The notes beneath the pieces were generated by a model, which was given only the letters and a program-made list of their open reading frames with translations, did no database searches and was not told the DNA's origin. DNA of 64,000 bases. Origin: Tetrapyrgos nigripes (Eukaryota; Basidiomycota; Agaricomycetes; Agaricales; Campanellaceae). Where the stretch lies: the NCBI GenBank assembly GCA_013368315.1, contig JAACJM010000343.1:1-64000 (forward strand), in the 5' to 3' direction. Shown piece by piece: positions 32,788 through 44,069 of the stretch. The translations under genes and the position numbers were made by a program. Position 1 is the first letter of the stretch, and every line of letters starts with the position of its first letter.

Positions 32788-32938
32788 TGTAGCGGATTTG
32801 TCCGGTTTTGGACTCCACCCCTATCTCAAGTACCCTGGTCTATCTCTCTAGGTATAAATACTTAGCCTGCTTGTATTTTCGAGTCCTTAACTGTTCTCGA
32901 AGCGTGTGAACTCTCCGTGTAAGGATCTCAACCTTACA
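32788..32938 (+). repeat. Gypsy 3' LTR
   Basis: This 151-bp LTR is identical to the 5' LTR except for the missing 23 bp and G at 32917. It is followed by the target duplication GCGAC. Confidence 0.95.
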
Positions 32939-32999
32939 GCGACCCACCAGGTCGACTCTCAACTACCACCGCCAGCTCGGAACTCCACCTACTCTCAAG

Positions 33000-35060
33000 A
33001 TTTTGGTATCAGCAGGTAGGTCTCGACTTTTTCTTTCGAATTATGGCCAGTTTGAGCCGGAAGCTTACCTCTGTCCAGCTTTAACCTCAGGACACTTGTC
33101 GACGTCGCTTTTGGCTGCACCCAACATTCTGGAAGCCATAGCGAACTCAGTTGACTGCCTACCCTCAAAACGACTACGGCGGCATCCTCTACGAGGTGAT
33201 AGCTTCCTGTCGAGTCCCCAACTGTCTCCTTATGTGGTCTATCGCCCGGACTGCGAAGGTTTGAGTGTCGGTGTCGGAGATTGGGCTGGAGCCATCATCA
33301 ATTGCAAGGTGCGTCTATAGAGGCTTATCTATCTCCACATTCTACTCATCTATCAACGCAGAAGACTCGTCTGAACCACCCTACGGAGGCCACCAACAAT
33401 CGACGAACCATCCTCAAGGCCCAACATCCACCGCTGTCTTCCCTATACCACACCCAGACTCCTTTCCAACGCTAGCGCCTCTCAATCTCCGTTCATGGAC
33501 TACCCAACGGCAGCCTACAGCCTACACTACCTGTTCACCATCCCCGAAAATCCTCAAGATGAAAGAACGACCCAGCACTCCCTGCCAGCTCATCAACTTG
33601 TCTGGCCTCTATTCTACTAGGGTCAAAGTCGAGCAAAGTTTCCATTCTGGAACAAGGTATGTATACTAATCCCCAGTATACTACCTGCTCTTATGCTTAC
33701 TCTCCGTCAGACTATCAGTTCCTGCACAAATCCCCAAGTTTTCGGAGACGACTTCGTCAATCCGTCACGTCACGTCACAACCCGCCTCACCTGCCTTCCA
33801 CCACCACCACGACAGCGCAAAGCATCGTCTTAACCCTCCAAAAATCGTTCACAGTTAGTAAAACTCTCAACCATGCCTTCATAGCTCTTTTGGACCGCTC
33901 TGCCTTTCACGCTATTGACTTTTTGCTATTCTCATATCCTCAAGTACTCGAGTCGTTAAAGCAAGATATTTCGAACCTGTTGGATATTAAGACAGAGTAA
34001 GGATGGAAGGATGCGGGCAGGAGGGTTAGGTCAATGCAGGCTGTCGTTACATGGTGCATTCAAGCAACTTTTCTTTTAACTCGACACGCTGACATTTGCT
34101 TCATCTAGCGACGCTTTAACCCTTGGTTCGAAATCCCTGGCCTCAAGATAACCCTTCCACGACGTCCTCTCCTCAAACTTCGGTCACCAACTTTCCCCAG
34201 AAGACTCCCAGCTCTCACTGGATGCCTCATTTGCCCAGGCCCAACTCGCTCGCGCGCGCGCGCTTTTCCCACCTCCCCGGCTTCATCTGCACAGATTCCC
34301 CCAACCACTGCACCAATCCTCAAGTTCCAGGCTTCAAAATGCTCGCCTAGACGTCACCTATCGATAGCTGGTCTGACGTTGTTGATAGTTGCCCGCTGTC
34401 GTCTATCTCGCAAAACAACACAGGTATGTCCAAGTTTCTTCATATTGACCGGCTATCCGAAGACTGAACGCTACAGGTTATTCTACACGTCAATAGCTAC
34501 CCATGGATCCCAAGACCGTCGCGGTTGCCCGAGTCTTGCCTTCGTTACAGCAAGGACGACTATCTCCACTCCCTCCAAACTCCACCACCTCACATTTTCA
34601 CAACGACCCGGCCAATCCTCAAGCCTAGGTCAGCCACATCCACCTCCTCACATCCTCTATCCGATCCGATGACCCACACTGTCTCAAGTAATCATTTGCC
34701 AACCCAGCGCGTGGTTGTCTTAGGGCAATTCAGGTGCGTATACTCTTTTCCTCACATCTTCAATTCTAATTCGTTTCTGGCCGCTTGTCGCGCATCCTAC
34801 AGCGCTTTACAGACCCTTCCTGAAGATATAAGGACCGTCACGGTTTCTCAAGCTTTGCCGTCGTTACAGCGGACCCGAACATCTCCACTCTAGCCCAAAC
34901 CCCGACAACCCATATCTTCTCGGCGACTCAACCAATCCTCAAGACCATACAGCTACAACCACCCATATACATTCTCTATCCACTCCTGAACCCTCAAACT
35001 TGTTCGCTAATGCAACACTTTGTTGTCATCAAGTCCATCACATCATCCAGGGTAGGTCCT
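33000..35060 (+). repeat. Degenerate ~300-350-bp tandem repeat array with splice-like motifs
   Basis: Pyrimidine-rich units recur with a splice-donor-like AGGTRNGT at about 33016, 33309, 33657, 34424, 34734 and 35052; intervals are 293, 348, 767 (two units), 310 and 318. Several are followed after 45-70 nt by CTACAG or CTACTAG, i.e. whole intron-like segments. The best-conserved part is GACCGTC.CGGTT ... CCAATCCTCAAG, at 34516-34626 and 34838-34943. Open frames are short and share no protein. It may be a duplicated non-coding or decayed multi-exon locus. Confidence 0.55.
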
Positions 35061-35217
35061 TCCATCCTTATTTACCACAAGCTCTAGTTCAAACTTCGCT
35101 ACTAGGTACCCCAACATTCTGAGAAGATGTTCTGCTGGGAAGGAGTTGAAGGGCGATCCTGCTGGAAACGTAACACTTGCTGTAGTAAGTATACCCAGAA
35201 TATATGTGAAAAAGTTT

Positions 35218-35391
35218 TGTAGCGCCCCGGTTTCCCGGGAATTACACTGTAGTTGTGATTCTCTTTTTTTCCCTTGAACCAATCTATGTTCTACTGAGCT
35301 CCTCCCTAAAACTACTAGGACTTGTTCTCAGTAAATAATTGTATATATAAAACTCTAATTTCTGTACGTATATACTTGATTAATGCAGGGT
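35218..35391. repeat. Possible solo LTR fragment
   Basis: TGTAGCGCCCCGG at 35218 resembles the start of many fungal gypsy LTRs, and TATATAAAAC lies near 35342. A plausible end is GGGTACA near 35391. No target duplication was seen, so this stays tentative. Confidence 0.3.
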
Positions 35392-35903
35392 ACACTAGAT
35401 ACACTAGATGTCTATCCCATGCCCCCGCTATATTGGCTTCTCGTTTGTTGGAGCCTTAGTACTCGATTAATTAGGGGACTGCTCGTACTCTACTGTCCTG
35501 ATTCGCGTTGGAGTATTAACTTGAAGCGTGTTTTACCCGAGGTGGATTGCGTCCAAGAGTTTAGTATGCTTAAATGCGCCTAATTATCTTGCCGATGCGT
35601 TTGTCGAAAATTCGCGTAGATGAATAATAGGATAAACACGGGGAGCCCTGAAACAGCGACTCCCCTGTCGTGCGAGTGTATTTTGGATGCGTAGACTCGG
35701 CAAGGCTAAGAAGCCCTGTAAAAGGTCTTTAAAATTCGAAAAAATTGAGAACTTGAGCCGTCATCGTAAACTCCGAGTACTCGAATTCAGGTGAAAGGCA
35801 CAGATCTCTGAAGCTATCTAATACAAATATTATCACCCAAAGCCACAACCGTTACAATGTAAACACTCGTCATTCCAAATAGTAATCATCTAGTATCTAC
35901 AAA

Positions 35904-37995
35904 CTATGGGGCAGGAAAGTGTTTCTCCAGCATCTCCAAATCGTGTTCTTTCTCAATCTTACGAAACGACTTGACACCCTCGACCCAACCCGCGTTTTCT
36001 GACAGTCCGTGAGGGTAACAAACATCTCCTTCCTTCCCACTCCAGTCGAAATCGATTAATTTGGTGCCATCGCCGACGAAGATGACGTTGGGAAGTCGTA
36101 GGTCACCAAAAACAAAACCTGCTTCGTGTAGTTGATTGATTGCGGCCTTGATGTCAGAGTGTGCTGCTCTAGGCCACTCCTCTCGAGGGGTCTGCAGAGC
36201 GTTCTTCCCTTCCAGATACTCCATCACAATCATTCGCATCGGTCCAACGTAGAGGCCCCCTGCGCCCTCACGGAATCTCCCTTTGGCATTTTCGAAACAC
36301 AAAACATCACTTTTGCCATCGAGCAGACCGCAGTAGAAAAGGTCGGGGGCACGTTGCTTGTCAGCGATGAGTTGATGAGCCTCGTATCCATAGCGGTCCG
36401 AGAACTTGATTAGTAGCTTGCAGGGAAGGTTTTTGGTCTCTGCGAGATATGCGAGGTTCCGAGAGTCGTCGTCATCCATAGCCCTCAAATAACAAAAAGA
36501 TATGGTTTCCTGTGTTTTTCGACAACGGAATTGGGTAGGGAAGGGAAAGAAGCGTGGATGAGGAACGTTGGGCTGAAGGGGTTGCACCCGACTAGATCCG
36601 ACACCCACGTAGTATTGGCGCAAGTCGTTGATTCCCAATTTGACGGCTGAAAAGAAGCGTGCAGCCTTGTGGATAAGATCATCTACGGTCGTAGATGCCT
36701 GAGCCAGAAAAACAATATCTGAGATCCGCTGGACTATGAACCTGTCTGCCCAAACAGCACCAAGAAGCGCAAAATTTGGTCCTCCTCCAGCGAGAATGAG
36801 GGTAGGGCAAGGACATTTCTCGCGTAGAGGCTTGAGCTAGCGAGGAAAAATCAGAAAACTTGTCATGCTCGCAATAACATACTCACTTCTGGTTCGTTCC
36901 ACCTCTGGAGAAATGAGTACTCCGCCTGCGCAATTGGATCACAACCTCCTTCACCGAATGCCCGCTTGAGCTCCATGATAAGTAGAGGAACGAGGGCTGT
37001 TATCATAGCTGTCACCATCTTAAAACCTATCAGCCCATCCGCGCTATGTCCTCCGGTTGTGTAAGCCCGTTCAAAATAATCTTCGAGAACCTTGCTAAGC
37101 GGCATCCGCAAAGTCTCCGCGTACTCGTTTTCCGTCGCAATGATCCCAGCTTTTGACACTATCGCGGAGATCGCATCAAGGAGTGCTAGATCAGGCTGGA
37201 AGTTTGGATTCTCCAACGCCTCCGATATGCGCCTGAAAGGAGGATAGAAAATTTCGATAGGTTGTGCAATAGTTTCGAGAGCAATCGTTCCAGCACGGTC
37301 GATTGCGAAAGTTCCATCGTGTACCGCGGTGCTAGGACTTTTCTGATAGCTTTCTCGTTCACGGGACTTTGCCGCTGAGGACGGCGTCAATTTTTTGATA
37401 TTTTTCGAGAGATCATTATACCCTGTTCCGGATTCAGTACGGGATAATCTGGACCCAGAAGCTTTGGGTACGCACTTTTGTAAGGTCCAAACGTAACGGG
37501 CAACTCTCCAACAGTATCGCGCTCTTCAGGCTCACCCTGTAGGGCTTCCCCAACAACGACCAGGTCCACAAACTGATTGCCTACGACGTCAAGCTCCAAA
37601 GCTTTCGAGAGAAATTGGGCGGTACTGAGCTCCACCGCAACGCTGCGTGGGTCTTGATTCAGGCGTCCTTTGGCCCACTCTTTGCTATCGTCGATACCCA
37701 GAGACGGTGTAGGCTTAGTTCAACTGAGTTAGGATACCAGAAAACGGCGGTAGTAACAGCGACGGACCTTGAAAAACTCCAAAGTAGCAGGGTCAACCGA
37801 GAATCTGAACTTGTTCTTGGTCAGGCTCTCGATGTAGGGGAAAAGGTGCTCTACGCGCCACACCGTCTCGAGGAGGTCCCGCGGAAGATCCATGATAAGC
37901 CTGACTTGATGTTTTGGGTTGGCATGATTGAGGAAAAGGATATTTAGCGCAGCGGTTAGGTTGGGGTTATTTCGAGTAGTACGAGAATGAGACAT
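35904..37995 (-). CDS. Nuclease-like/protein kinase-like fusion protein (Crinkler-type architecture)
   Basis: Four exons join in frame: 37995-37768, 37713-37422, 37374-36887 and 36836-35904. They give 646 residues without a stop, and all introns have GT...AG ends. Residues about 240-330 contain LLIMELKRAFGEGGCDPIAQ, the E-x-K of a PD-(D/E)XK-type nuclease fold with the following G..D..Q pattern. The C-terminal 200 residues are a compact kinase-like domain: RMIVMEYLEGKN (hinge), GFVFGDLRLPNVIF (catalytic-loop Asp and Asn) and LIDFDWSG (metal-binding Asp). Such restriction-endonuclease-like plus kinase fusions are known in fungal multicopy and Crinkler-type proteins, where roles in host interaction or conflict between genomes have been proposed. 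No secretion signal is visible. It is the only clearly intact single-copy host-type gene in the middle of the window. Confidence 0.75.
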
Positions 37996-38234
37996 GAGGG
38001 AAAGATGACAACCTTGTTTAAACACACGTGACCCGTGACAATTCTCCTTGACGCCCGGTACAGCCAGAACGCTTGTACCAAATGCCGTCTCTTTCTCTCG
38101 ATTCGTTCTAGACTATGCGTTAAACTGCATAAAGACGCACTTTTTCAATTACAACTCGCAAAACTCGGTACTTTAGTATCTGAGTAGACGAAGTGACATA
38201 TCTCCTCAAGCTTGATTACTCCAGTCTCCCATCC

Positions 38235-40010
38235 AAACCTTTCTCGTCAACTCGAAGAACTCCAACTCGTCAGGTTTTCTCTTCCAGGCGAGGTACTGGT
38301 CTCTTTGGATCATTGTAGGGCTTGGGGGGTTACTGGAGGGGTATTCATCGAGTGATTTGGGTTTGGAGTTGCAATCCGGGATAAAGGGAGATAGTCAAGG
38401 AGAGATAAGGGACGAGATACCCCCAGTGACGTTCCAAGTCAGCCTGGACTCGTGGAACGTATGGTTTGAGGTTGGCTTTCCTAGGGAGTATGACGCTTCT
38501 GGGGCTGGGTTTGGTTTTTCTTCTGAAGAAGGAGAGTTAGTGAAGACGACCCCGACGATATCAGTGAAATGAGATGACATTACTTGGGCGGAGCAGGAAT
38601 AGTGGGTGCAGGTGGTTAGGAAGAGCTTGAGTGAGCACCTTTTCTTCGCCGAAACAACCAAATATTTGACGAACCTTTTCTTTTTTCTGCAGGTATCCAA
38701 TCTATCAACTCCTCTCCCTCTACCTCCTTCCTCTACTACACGAGAAAGCAGAAACTGCAGCTAGTGAGTCTATAGACACATTCACACCGACGTAGAAGAT
38801 GCCAGCGTTGAGGCCTCTCGTTATGATGAACACGTCATCCAAACCTCGTTGTCCTCCTCACCTTCAATCCGTACCCACACAACTACTCCACAACTCTACC
38901 ACGCCCTCCTAACTTCTCACCACCTCATCTCACCCAAAAAACAATGTTTGTTATCATCCTCTACAGATCCAAAGTTGGCGGGTTTTGCGAAAATTGGGTA
39001 TCTGTAATATCTATGCTTCTATACATCTTTCCAATTGCATCCGATTCTTTTCCGAACTTCTTTTCCTTTTATTTCGAACTTCATTCCCTTTCATCCTGAA
39101 CACTTTCCGATCATTCATTTCCGATTTCATATCCGAGCTCCACTATTAATCTCCACACACAGATCCCATCCGGGAACTCGTGATTCATTTCAGATAACTA
39201 CCGGATAGCTCGTATCTAATCTCCAAAGCTACTCCACTTCATCTCCAATCTGTTCCACTTTGTTTCCACTTCGTTCCATAGTACTCCATCCATCTCCAAT
39301 AACACCATGTGCTTTTCCTTCATTTCCGAACCCTTCCTATCTTACTCCTATTCATTCCGATAGTTTCCGAAGTAGTACTTAAGCTAGCAACTTTGTAGTA
39401 GATAGCTTAAGTCTAAAATTGAATTAGCTGGTCTCCTAACTTCATCCGACTTCAGACAACAAAGTACCATCTTAACGGATTCCATTCCGTGTCTTCCCTA
39501 TACTTCATTTCTAGAGACAACCGGTTCCGCCTGGGTCCGTCTTCATCCTTTCCTAAAACTCCAACAAGACTTCCACTCGGGTCCGACGTGTTTCCTAACG
39601 CTAGGATCCACCCGGACTTAACAGTATCCAGGGGTGATTTATGTCGAGGGGTCAAAGGAAGAAGTGGAAGAGTTTGTTGATAAGGTGAAGAGGATGCAGT
39701 GGTTGGCTTTGAGGGTTAGCTTTATGGAGGGGTTGGATATGGGTATGGGTATGGGTTTGGAGGAACCGGTGTCTGTGAAAGGTCTGAAGGACAAGGATGC
39801 AACGCCTAGTCAGTAATTGACTGCAAAGGCGAAAGATACAGAATACAACAAGACCGGGATCAAGACTGGGATAGGGAACGCAAATCAAAAGTCACAAATG
39901 GGTGGACGTCTAGCAGGCTGGAAAGAACTCACCAAAGTTGGAGTAGTTGATGAGATGAAGAGGGTGGAGATGGAAAAGTGAGTTGTTGAGATGGGTATTG
40001 AGAGTGAGCA
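38235..40010 (+). pseudogene. RWD domain/DUF1115 protein (RWDD2-like), disrupted
   Basis: Pieces of one protein occur in order: RQLEELQLVRFSLPGE (about 38247), TFQVSLDSWNVWFEVGFPRE (38430), DDIT.AEQE.WVQVVRKSL (38570, with in-frame TGA and TAG), YPIYQLLSLYLLPLLHEKAE (38694), LLTSHHLISPKK (38905), LAGFAKIGY (38970), PGVIYVEGSKEEVEEFVDKV (39628) and GWKELTKVGVVDEMKRVEME (39920). This is the order of an RWD domain followed by DUF1115. A 621-bp solo LTR lies inside the Gly-Tyr|Pro-Gly codons. With two nonsense codons, a further in-frame stop after MEK near 39980 and the LTR, it is a pseudogene. RWD domains mediate protein contacts, often in ubiquitin/SUMO systems. Confidence 0.8.
39003..39623. 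mobile_element. Solo LTR inside the RWD pseudogene
   Basis: This 621-bp segment runs TGTAATATC...CTTAACA (TG...CA ends) and is flanked on both sides by GTATC (38998-39002 and 39624-39628). Removing the segment and one GTATC restores the reading GY-PG of the host gene. It has no coding capacity. Its interior is rich in degenerate TTCCGA and TTCCAC words. It is the product of LTR-LTR recombination of a full element. Confidence 0.85.
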
Positions 40011-40510
40011 TGGCCCAGGGGAGGGTGGGTAGTTGGAAGTACAGGTTGCGGGAAACTAGGAGAAGTTGAGGGTGAGGGTGGTCTGTAGACAGGAGCGTTC
40101 CCTGGACCCTGAGGCCTGACTGGCTACCTGGGTACCAGGTACCGGCCTCTTCACAGCGCCCACTATCCTCTTCTGTTGTCGGTGTCGTCAAGTGGCACTC
40201 TACATCAGGAAAACCACCCAAAAGTAATGAAGTGAGAATGTAGAGATAATTCTTATAATCTCAGAGCCCAGGTAATTACTTCGTCAATACTGTAGTTAGT
40301 AGATTAATACTGATACTTATCATCGAGCAATAAAGATATCTTAACATTCTTGAAATGATAGTGAATTTTCTGTTGAGTGAACGATACATCAATGCATATT
40401 CTATTTTGAACTTTTTTAGCGGCAACATGTGTGCGGCCCACCTCGTTCCCTTGCAGCAGATCCGATCCCTCATTACCTCCAGATAAGCTTTCTAGAAATT
40501 TAGTTCTCTA

Positions 40511-43500
40511 TTAGTTAAAATTACAGTATGTACGAAGATCTCTAAAAGGATTGACGAAAAACATCGGACACTGATCCAACACTTTCTCGCAAGTCCACAT
40601 TGTTGGGACATTGCCTCCCCATTTGGGAAACAGATGTGCACTTTGCTTGATAGTCTCAAGCGGAACGACTGAGGCTTTAGGTGTGCCATCGCAGAGTGTA
40701 TCACTCCTGACACGGTATAGCCCTGAAGATGCATCTGGGAATCTAGAAAAGCTTGAGAACCATTCGACGTAGGCCAAATGAGATGGCGGTGCAGTCGTTG
40801 CTCCCAGTGGAAACAGCTTGTCGATCCCCTGTTTTGGTAAAGCAAATATGACCCTGACGCGTCCGATACCCAAGCCTATTGTATATCAAACCAAAATTAG
40901 ATTTCATTATCATGAAGTTGTAATGAAGTGACTTACCGTCCAGAAATCCATTGTCAGGGTTGTTAACTTTCTTCTGAATGAGTGCAGTATCGAACTGCAT
41001 GCTCTGAATGACTTGATCATGGTGATTCGTCTTCCTTGGGAGCGCTTTCAAGACGTCAAGTGTTGTGTCACCATACAAAGCAGGATTTACGAACTTGACC
41101 TGATGCCAAACAGGGACACTGTTGAAAGGGAGAGCAATGAATTGCGCCATTTCTTCTTGTTCGCGTGATGAAAGATTGGCGTGCGTCCACTGAGAGATAA
41201 ATCTGGTGAGAGCAGGAACAAACTTTGTCTCACCATAACCACGTGGACCGGCATCAGCCAGTTTCGAGATCGAGACCGTTTTTACCGTAGGAAATTTGGT
41301 AATTTTCTGTTGATATGGACACCGAAGGTCGGTCAAAGTCCTTATTGCCCCAGGAAAGTCAAACCGTTGGCCAGATGTATGATTATGAGAGGACCCTGAG
41401 CTAGTTGCCTGAGAGGAGACATGCTGGGCACATCTCCAGGCAATGTAATTAGAGTGATCTTTTCTCTCCATTCCAACCATTTTGTCATCTGGGAATACTC
41501 ATCTTTACGATTAGATGCTCGATAAGCATCTTTTGCGAAGTCAATGTGAAGTCGTTCAGTTGTTTCTGTGTTGTAGTTGTCAGTTGTGCCGTAGTACTTG
41601 ATGCCACGGACATAATGACAAAGGAAATGGATTTTGGGAAAATTGAAATGTGTGCGTGCGCTAAGAGCAATGAAGATGGATTTGTGTTGATAAAAAGTCT
41701 CCAATGCGTGCTCTAGGGACTGGAGAGAGGTGCTCGAATGGATAGGATAGCAAGCGAGATAAAGGAAGTCGAGTAGAGATCGTGTTGCAGCAACCAGCTG
41801 ACAAGACTGCTGAATACTCAAAGATGGCGTATCCAGCACGATCCCAAGAAGCAAAGCGCAAATCTGCTTGTGTTCGCTGCCTGTCACTCGAGAGAGAGAT
41901 GTGATCCCTTTATGAAAGTTACGGATACCATGATTAAGGGGTAGACGGCGGACTCGTGCATCGACTTCATCTTTCCCACAAATTGTCGTTATCCATTCAA
42001 TCAAATGCTTCGTAACGCCTTGGTAGAGTTGGTGAAGGATATTGGGAGTAATGGAATGAAAAATGTCGGTATATGGCAAGTCCTCCCAGAAAGGATGCTG
42101 GACAGGTTTTAACCAGGCGTTTGCACAGCTTTCAGTCCACTCTATCGTCCCAGCCAGATGCTTGACAGCTTCCTTTGCTTCTTGCATGCTGCGATATGCT
42201 GCGTTGCAAGGGTAATCTCCCAACTCATCCTTCCAACACCCACAGCTCGCACAATCTCCAGTATATGTACAAGTCACTAAGACCTGTTCAGGATAGTCCC
42301 CAACATATGCAGCAAGTATGGGGTGGCCTCGCCGTTTGATCCCATCACCACTCTGCATAATAACGCCGTCGACACCATATTTCTTCAGTGGAGCACACAT
42401 AGTTGACATGCATGCATGGAATAAATTAGACATTGTGCGACAGCGAGAAGCTTTGTTCTTGATATGGGTAAGCTTGGTTGTCGGTAGGTATCCCAGTAAA
42501 ATCTGACCCTGCTGCGATGGTTTTTTGCAAATTTCTTTGGGAAGATTGCCGATTGTAAGATAGACAGGGTAAGCTGACTTGTTGCGGAACAGGGTGACTA
42601 GTGTCTTGTCGCTTGATAATATAACAGGCACGATTGTGGCACCAGGCTTCTCTTTCTCCAACGCCTTCTATCATAAAAGAACTAAGTTAGAGATAATGAC
42701 CGAAAAAACATGAAATAGTGAATAAATTACCTGCGTACTCCACCACCACCTTCCAGTGTACATATCATGGTATAGGCGACATGTATGATCAGGATCAGAG
42801 TAATGTCGCTCAGGACCCACACATAGATATTGAGCATGCTCCGGAGATCCATATAGCGCATGGATACACTCCATGATATCACGTCAATATAAATCAAAGC
42901 TCTCTTCTCCAATGAGCACTTCTGTATGAGTGAATGCAGGCTGTCGAATTGGGATCTGCCCGTCGATGATTTTGTTCAGGTCGTCACTGTTGCAATAGGA
43001 GAGGCCAAGAGATTCTTGAACCTGTAGTACAAATGAGAAATGATTCAAGAATATAATGCTAATTTTCCGACTTACCCCTTCAATATCTAGCAAATCTGTA
43101 AATGCAGTTGACCCTGTTCCTCGCATTTTTGCCCACTTGGCAACTTCCCAGTCCATCCGAGATGTGAATGGTGCCCAAATGTTTTCATCACTGCCGTTGA
43201 TTTGAGACTGATATCGTCGAAATCCATCGGAAGAGTCGTGCGAGAGGTTTATTGGACTAGAGTCGGGGAGTGGAGCACCAGCTTGGCCACCAAAAGACTC
43301 GATGTAGATTTCCTCGCAATGAGAAGGGAATGATTGGAGGGGTGACTATTTCTGCCGTTGAGCATAAGCGGCAGCTTCTTCATCAATGTCCATTGCATCA
43401 TCTTCTACCAACACTGATGGTCTTGGACGCTCATGTGTCGCCTCGTGTTCTGGAGCTAGAGGGTCTAATCCAGTGCCTTGTTCGTGATCCTTGTCAATCC

Positions 43501-43840
43501 CGTCCTCGTCAAACCCAGGGAAGTCAGCAGATGTGTAGTCTTCAGTGCCGCCAAAAAAATCACCCTGAAAGGGCTGAGGTGCATGTCCTTCCACCGATTC
43601 CGATTCGTGGTAAGCAGCAGCAGTCGCTGGCAGGGGTGGTAGGGGTGGTGATTGAGATCTTGTGCATACAATGGGATTACGACGTGGTGCGCGAGCACTA
43701 GACCGCAGACAGTCAATAGCTGCTTGAGCTGCTGCTTTGCACGACTCTAGCCTGGGGTTTCGGAGATGTTGAACAAGATCACTCTGGCGATTCCATGTCT
43801 GTAAGCAGCCAGAACAAGTAAATCCGAGGTTTGAAGACAT
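40511..43840 (-). pseudogene. Plavaka transposase, two nonsense codons
   Basis: The start at 43840 gives a C2H2-like zinc finger (FTCSGCLQTWNRQSDLVQHL). After an acidic linker there is an in-frame TAG at 43346-43348. The next part is FTSRMDWEVAKWAKMRGTGS, then an intron (about 43077-43024), TGA at 42884-42886, and SPEHAQYLCVGPERHYSD. The core (41342-42661) has the family pattern CTYTGDCASCGCWKDELGDY, PYTDIFHSITPNILHQLYQG, then RTHFNFPKIHFLCHYV and TETTERLHIDFAKDAYR. The C-terminal exons (HLAYVEWFSSF, GLYRVRSDTL, FFVNPFRDLRTY) complete it at 40511. Plavaka transposases belong to the CACTA/EnSpm-related DDE group of fungi. The TGA replaces a likely CGA. Near 41400 an intron or frameshift joins the core to the next exon. 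Confidence 0.85.
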
Positions 43841-44069
43841 TAGAGATATCAGTCGCAGCGTAATCGGAGATGTAGAAGAGAAAAGATGAATATAATTAGC
43901 GTGTTTCTGACATATGCTACATTGTATTTATATAGAACGAGCTGCAAATCACGAAGTCAATGGAAAAATTCTAGTCAAACTGTATAAAAGAACACACCTC
44001 GTCTCCAATCTTCTCATCTCCTACCCCTTCACACTCTTTTTCTACTTTATACATCTGTTTGCTTCTGGG

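Larger units (their letters stand above)
23039..32938 (+). mobile_element. Ty3/gypsy LTR retrotransposon
   Basis: Nearly identical LTRs (23039-23212 and 32788-32938) are flanked by the 5-bp target duplication GCGAC (23034-23038 and 32939-32943). The interior runs gag, CCHC knuckle, protease, RT, RNase H, integrase and a chromodomain-like segment, in that order, which is the order of Ty3/gypsy. Seven in-frame TGA codons, one frameshift in gag, a small deletion after the RT YLDD box and a changed protease active site make this copy non-autonomous. A purine-rich stretch (AGGAGGGCG near 32777-32785) precedes the 3' LTR. No clear tRNA primer site was found after the 5' LTR. Confidence 0.97.

Noticed and set aside
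34247..34262. (CG)n run
   Set aside because: A short simple repeat inside the 33-35 kb array with no further support as a functional site.
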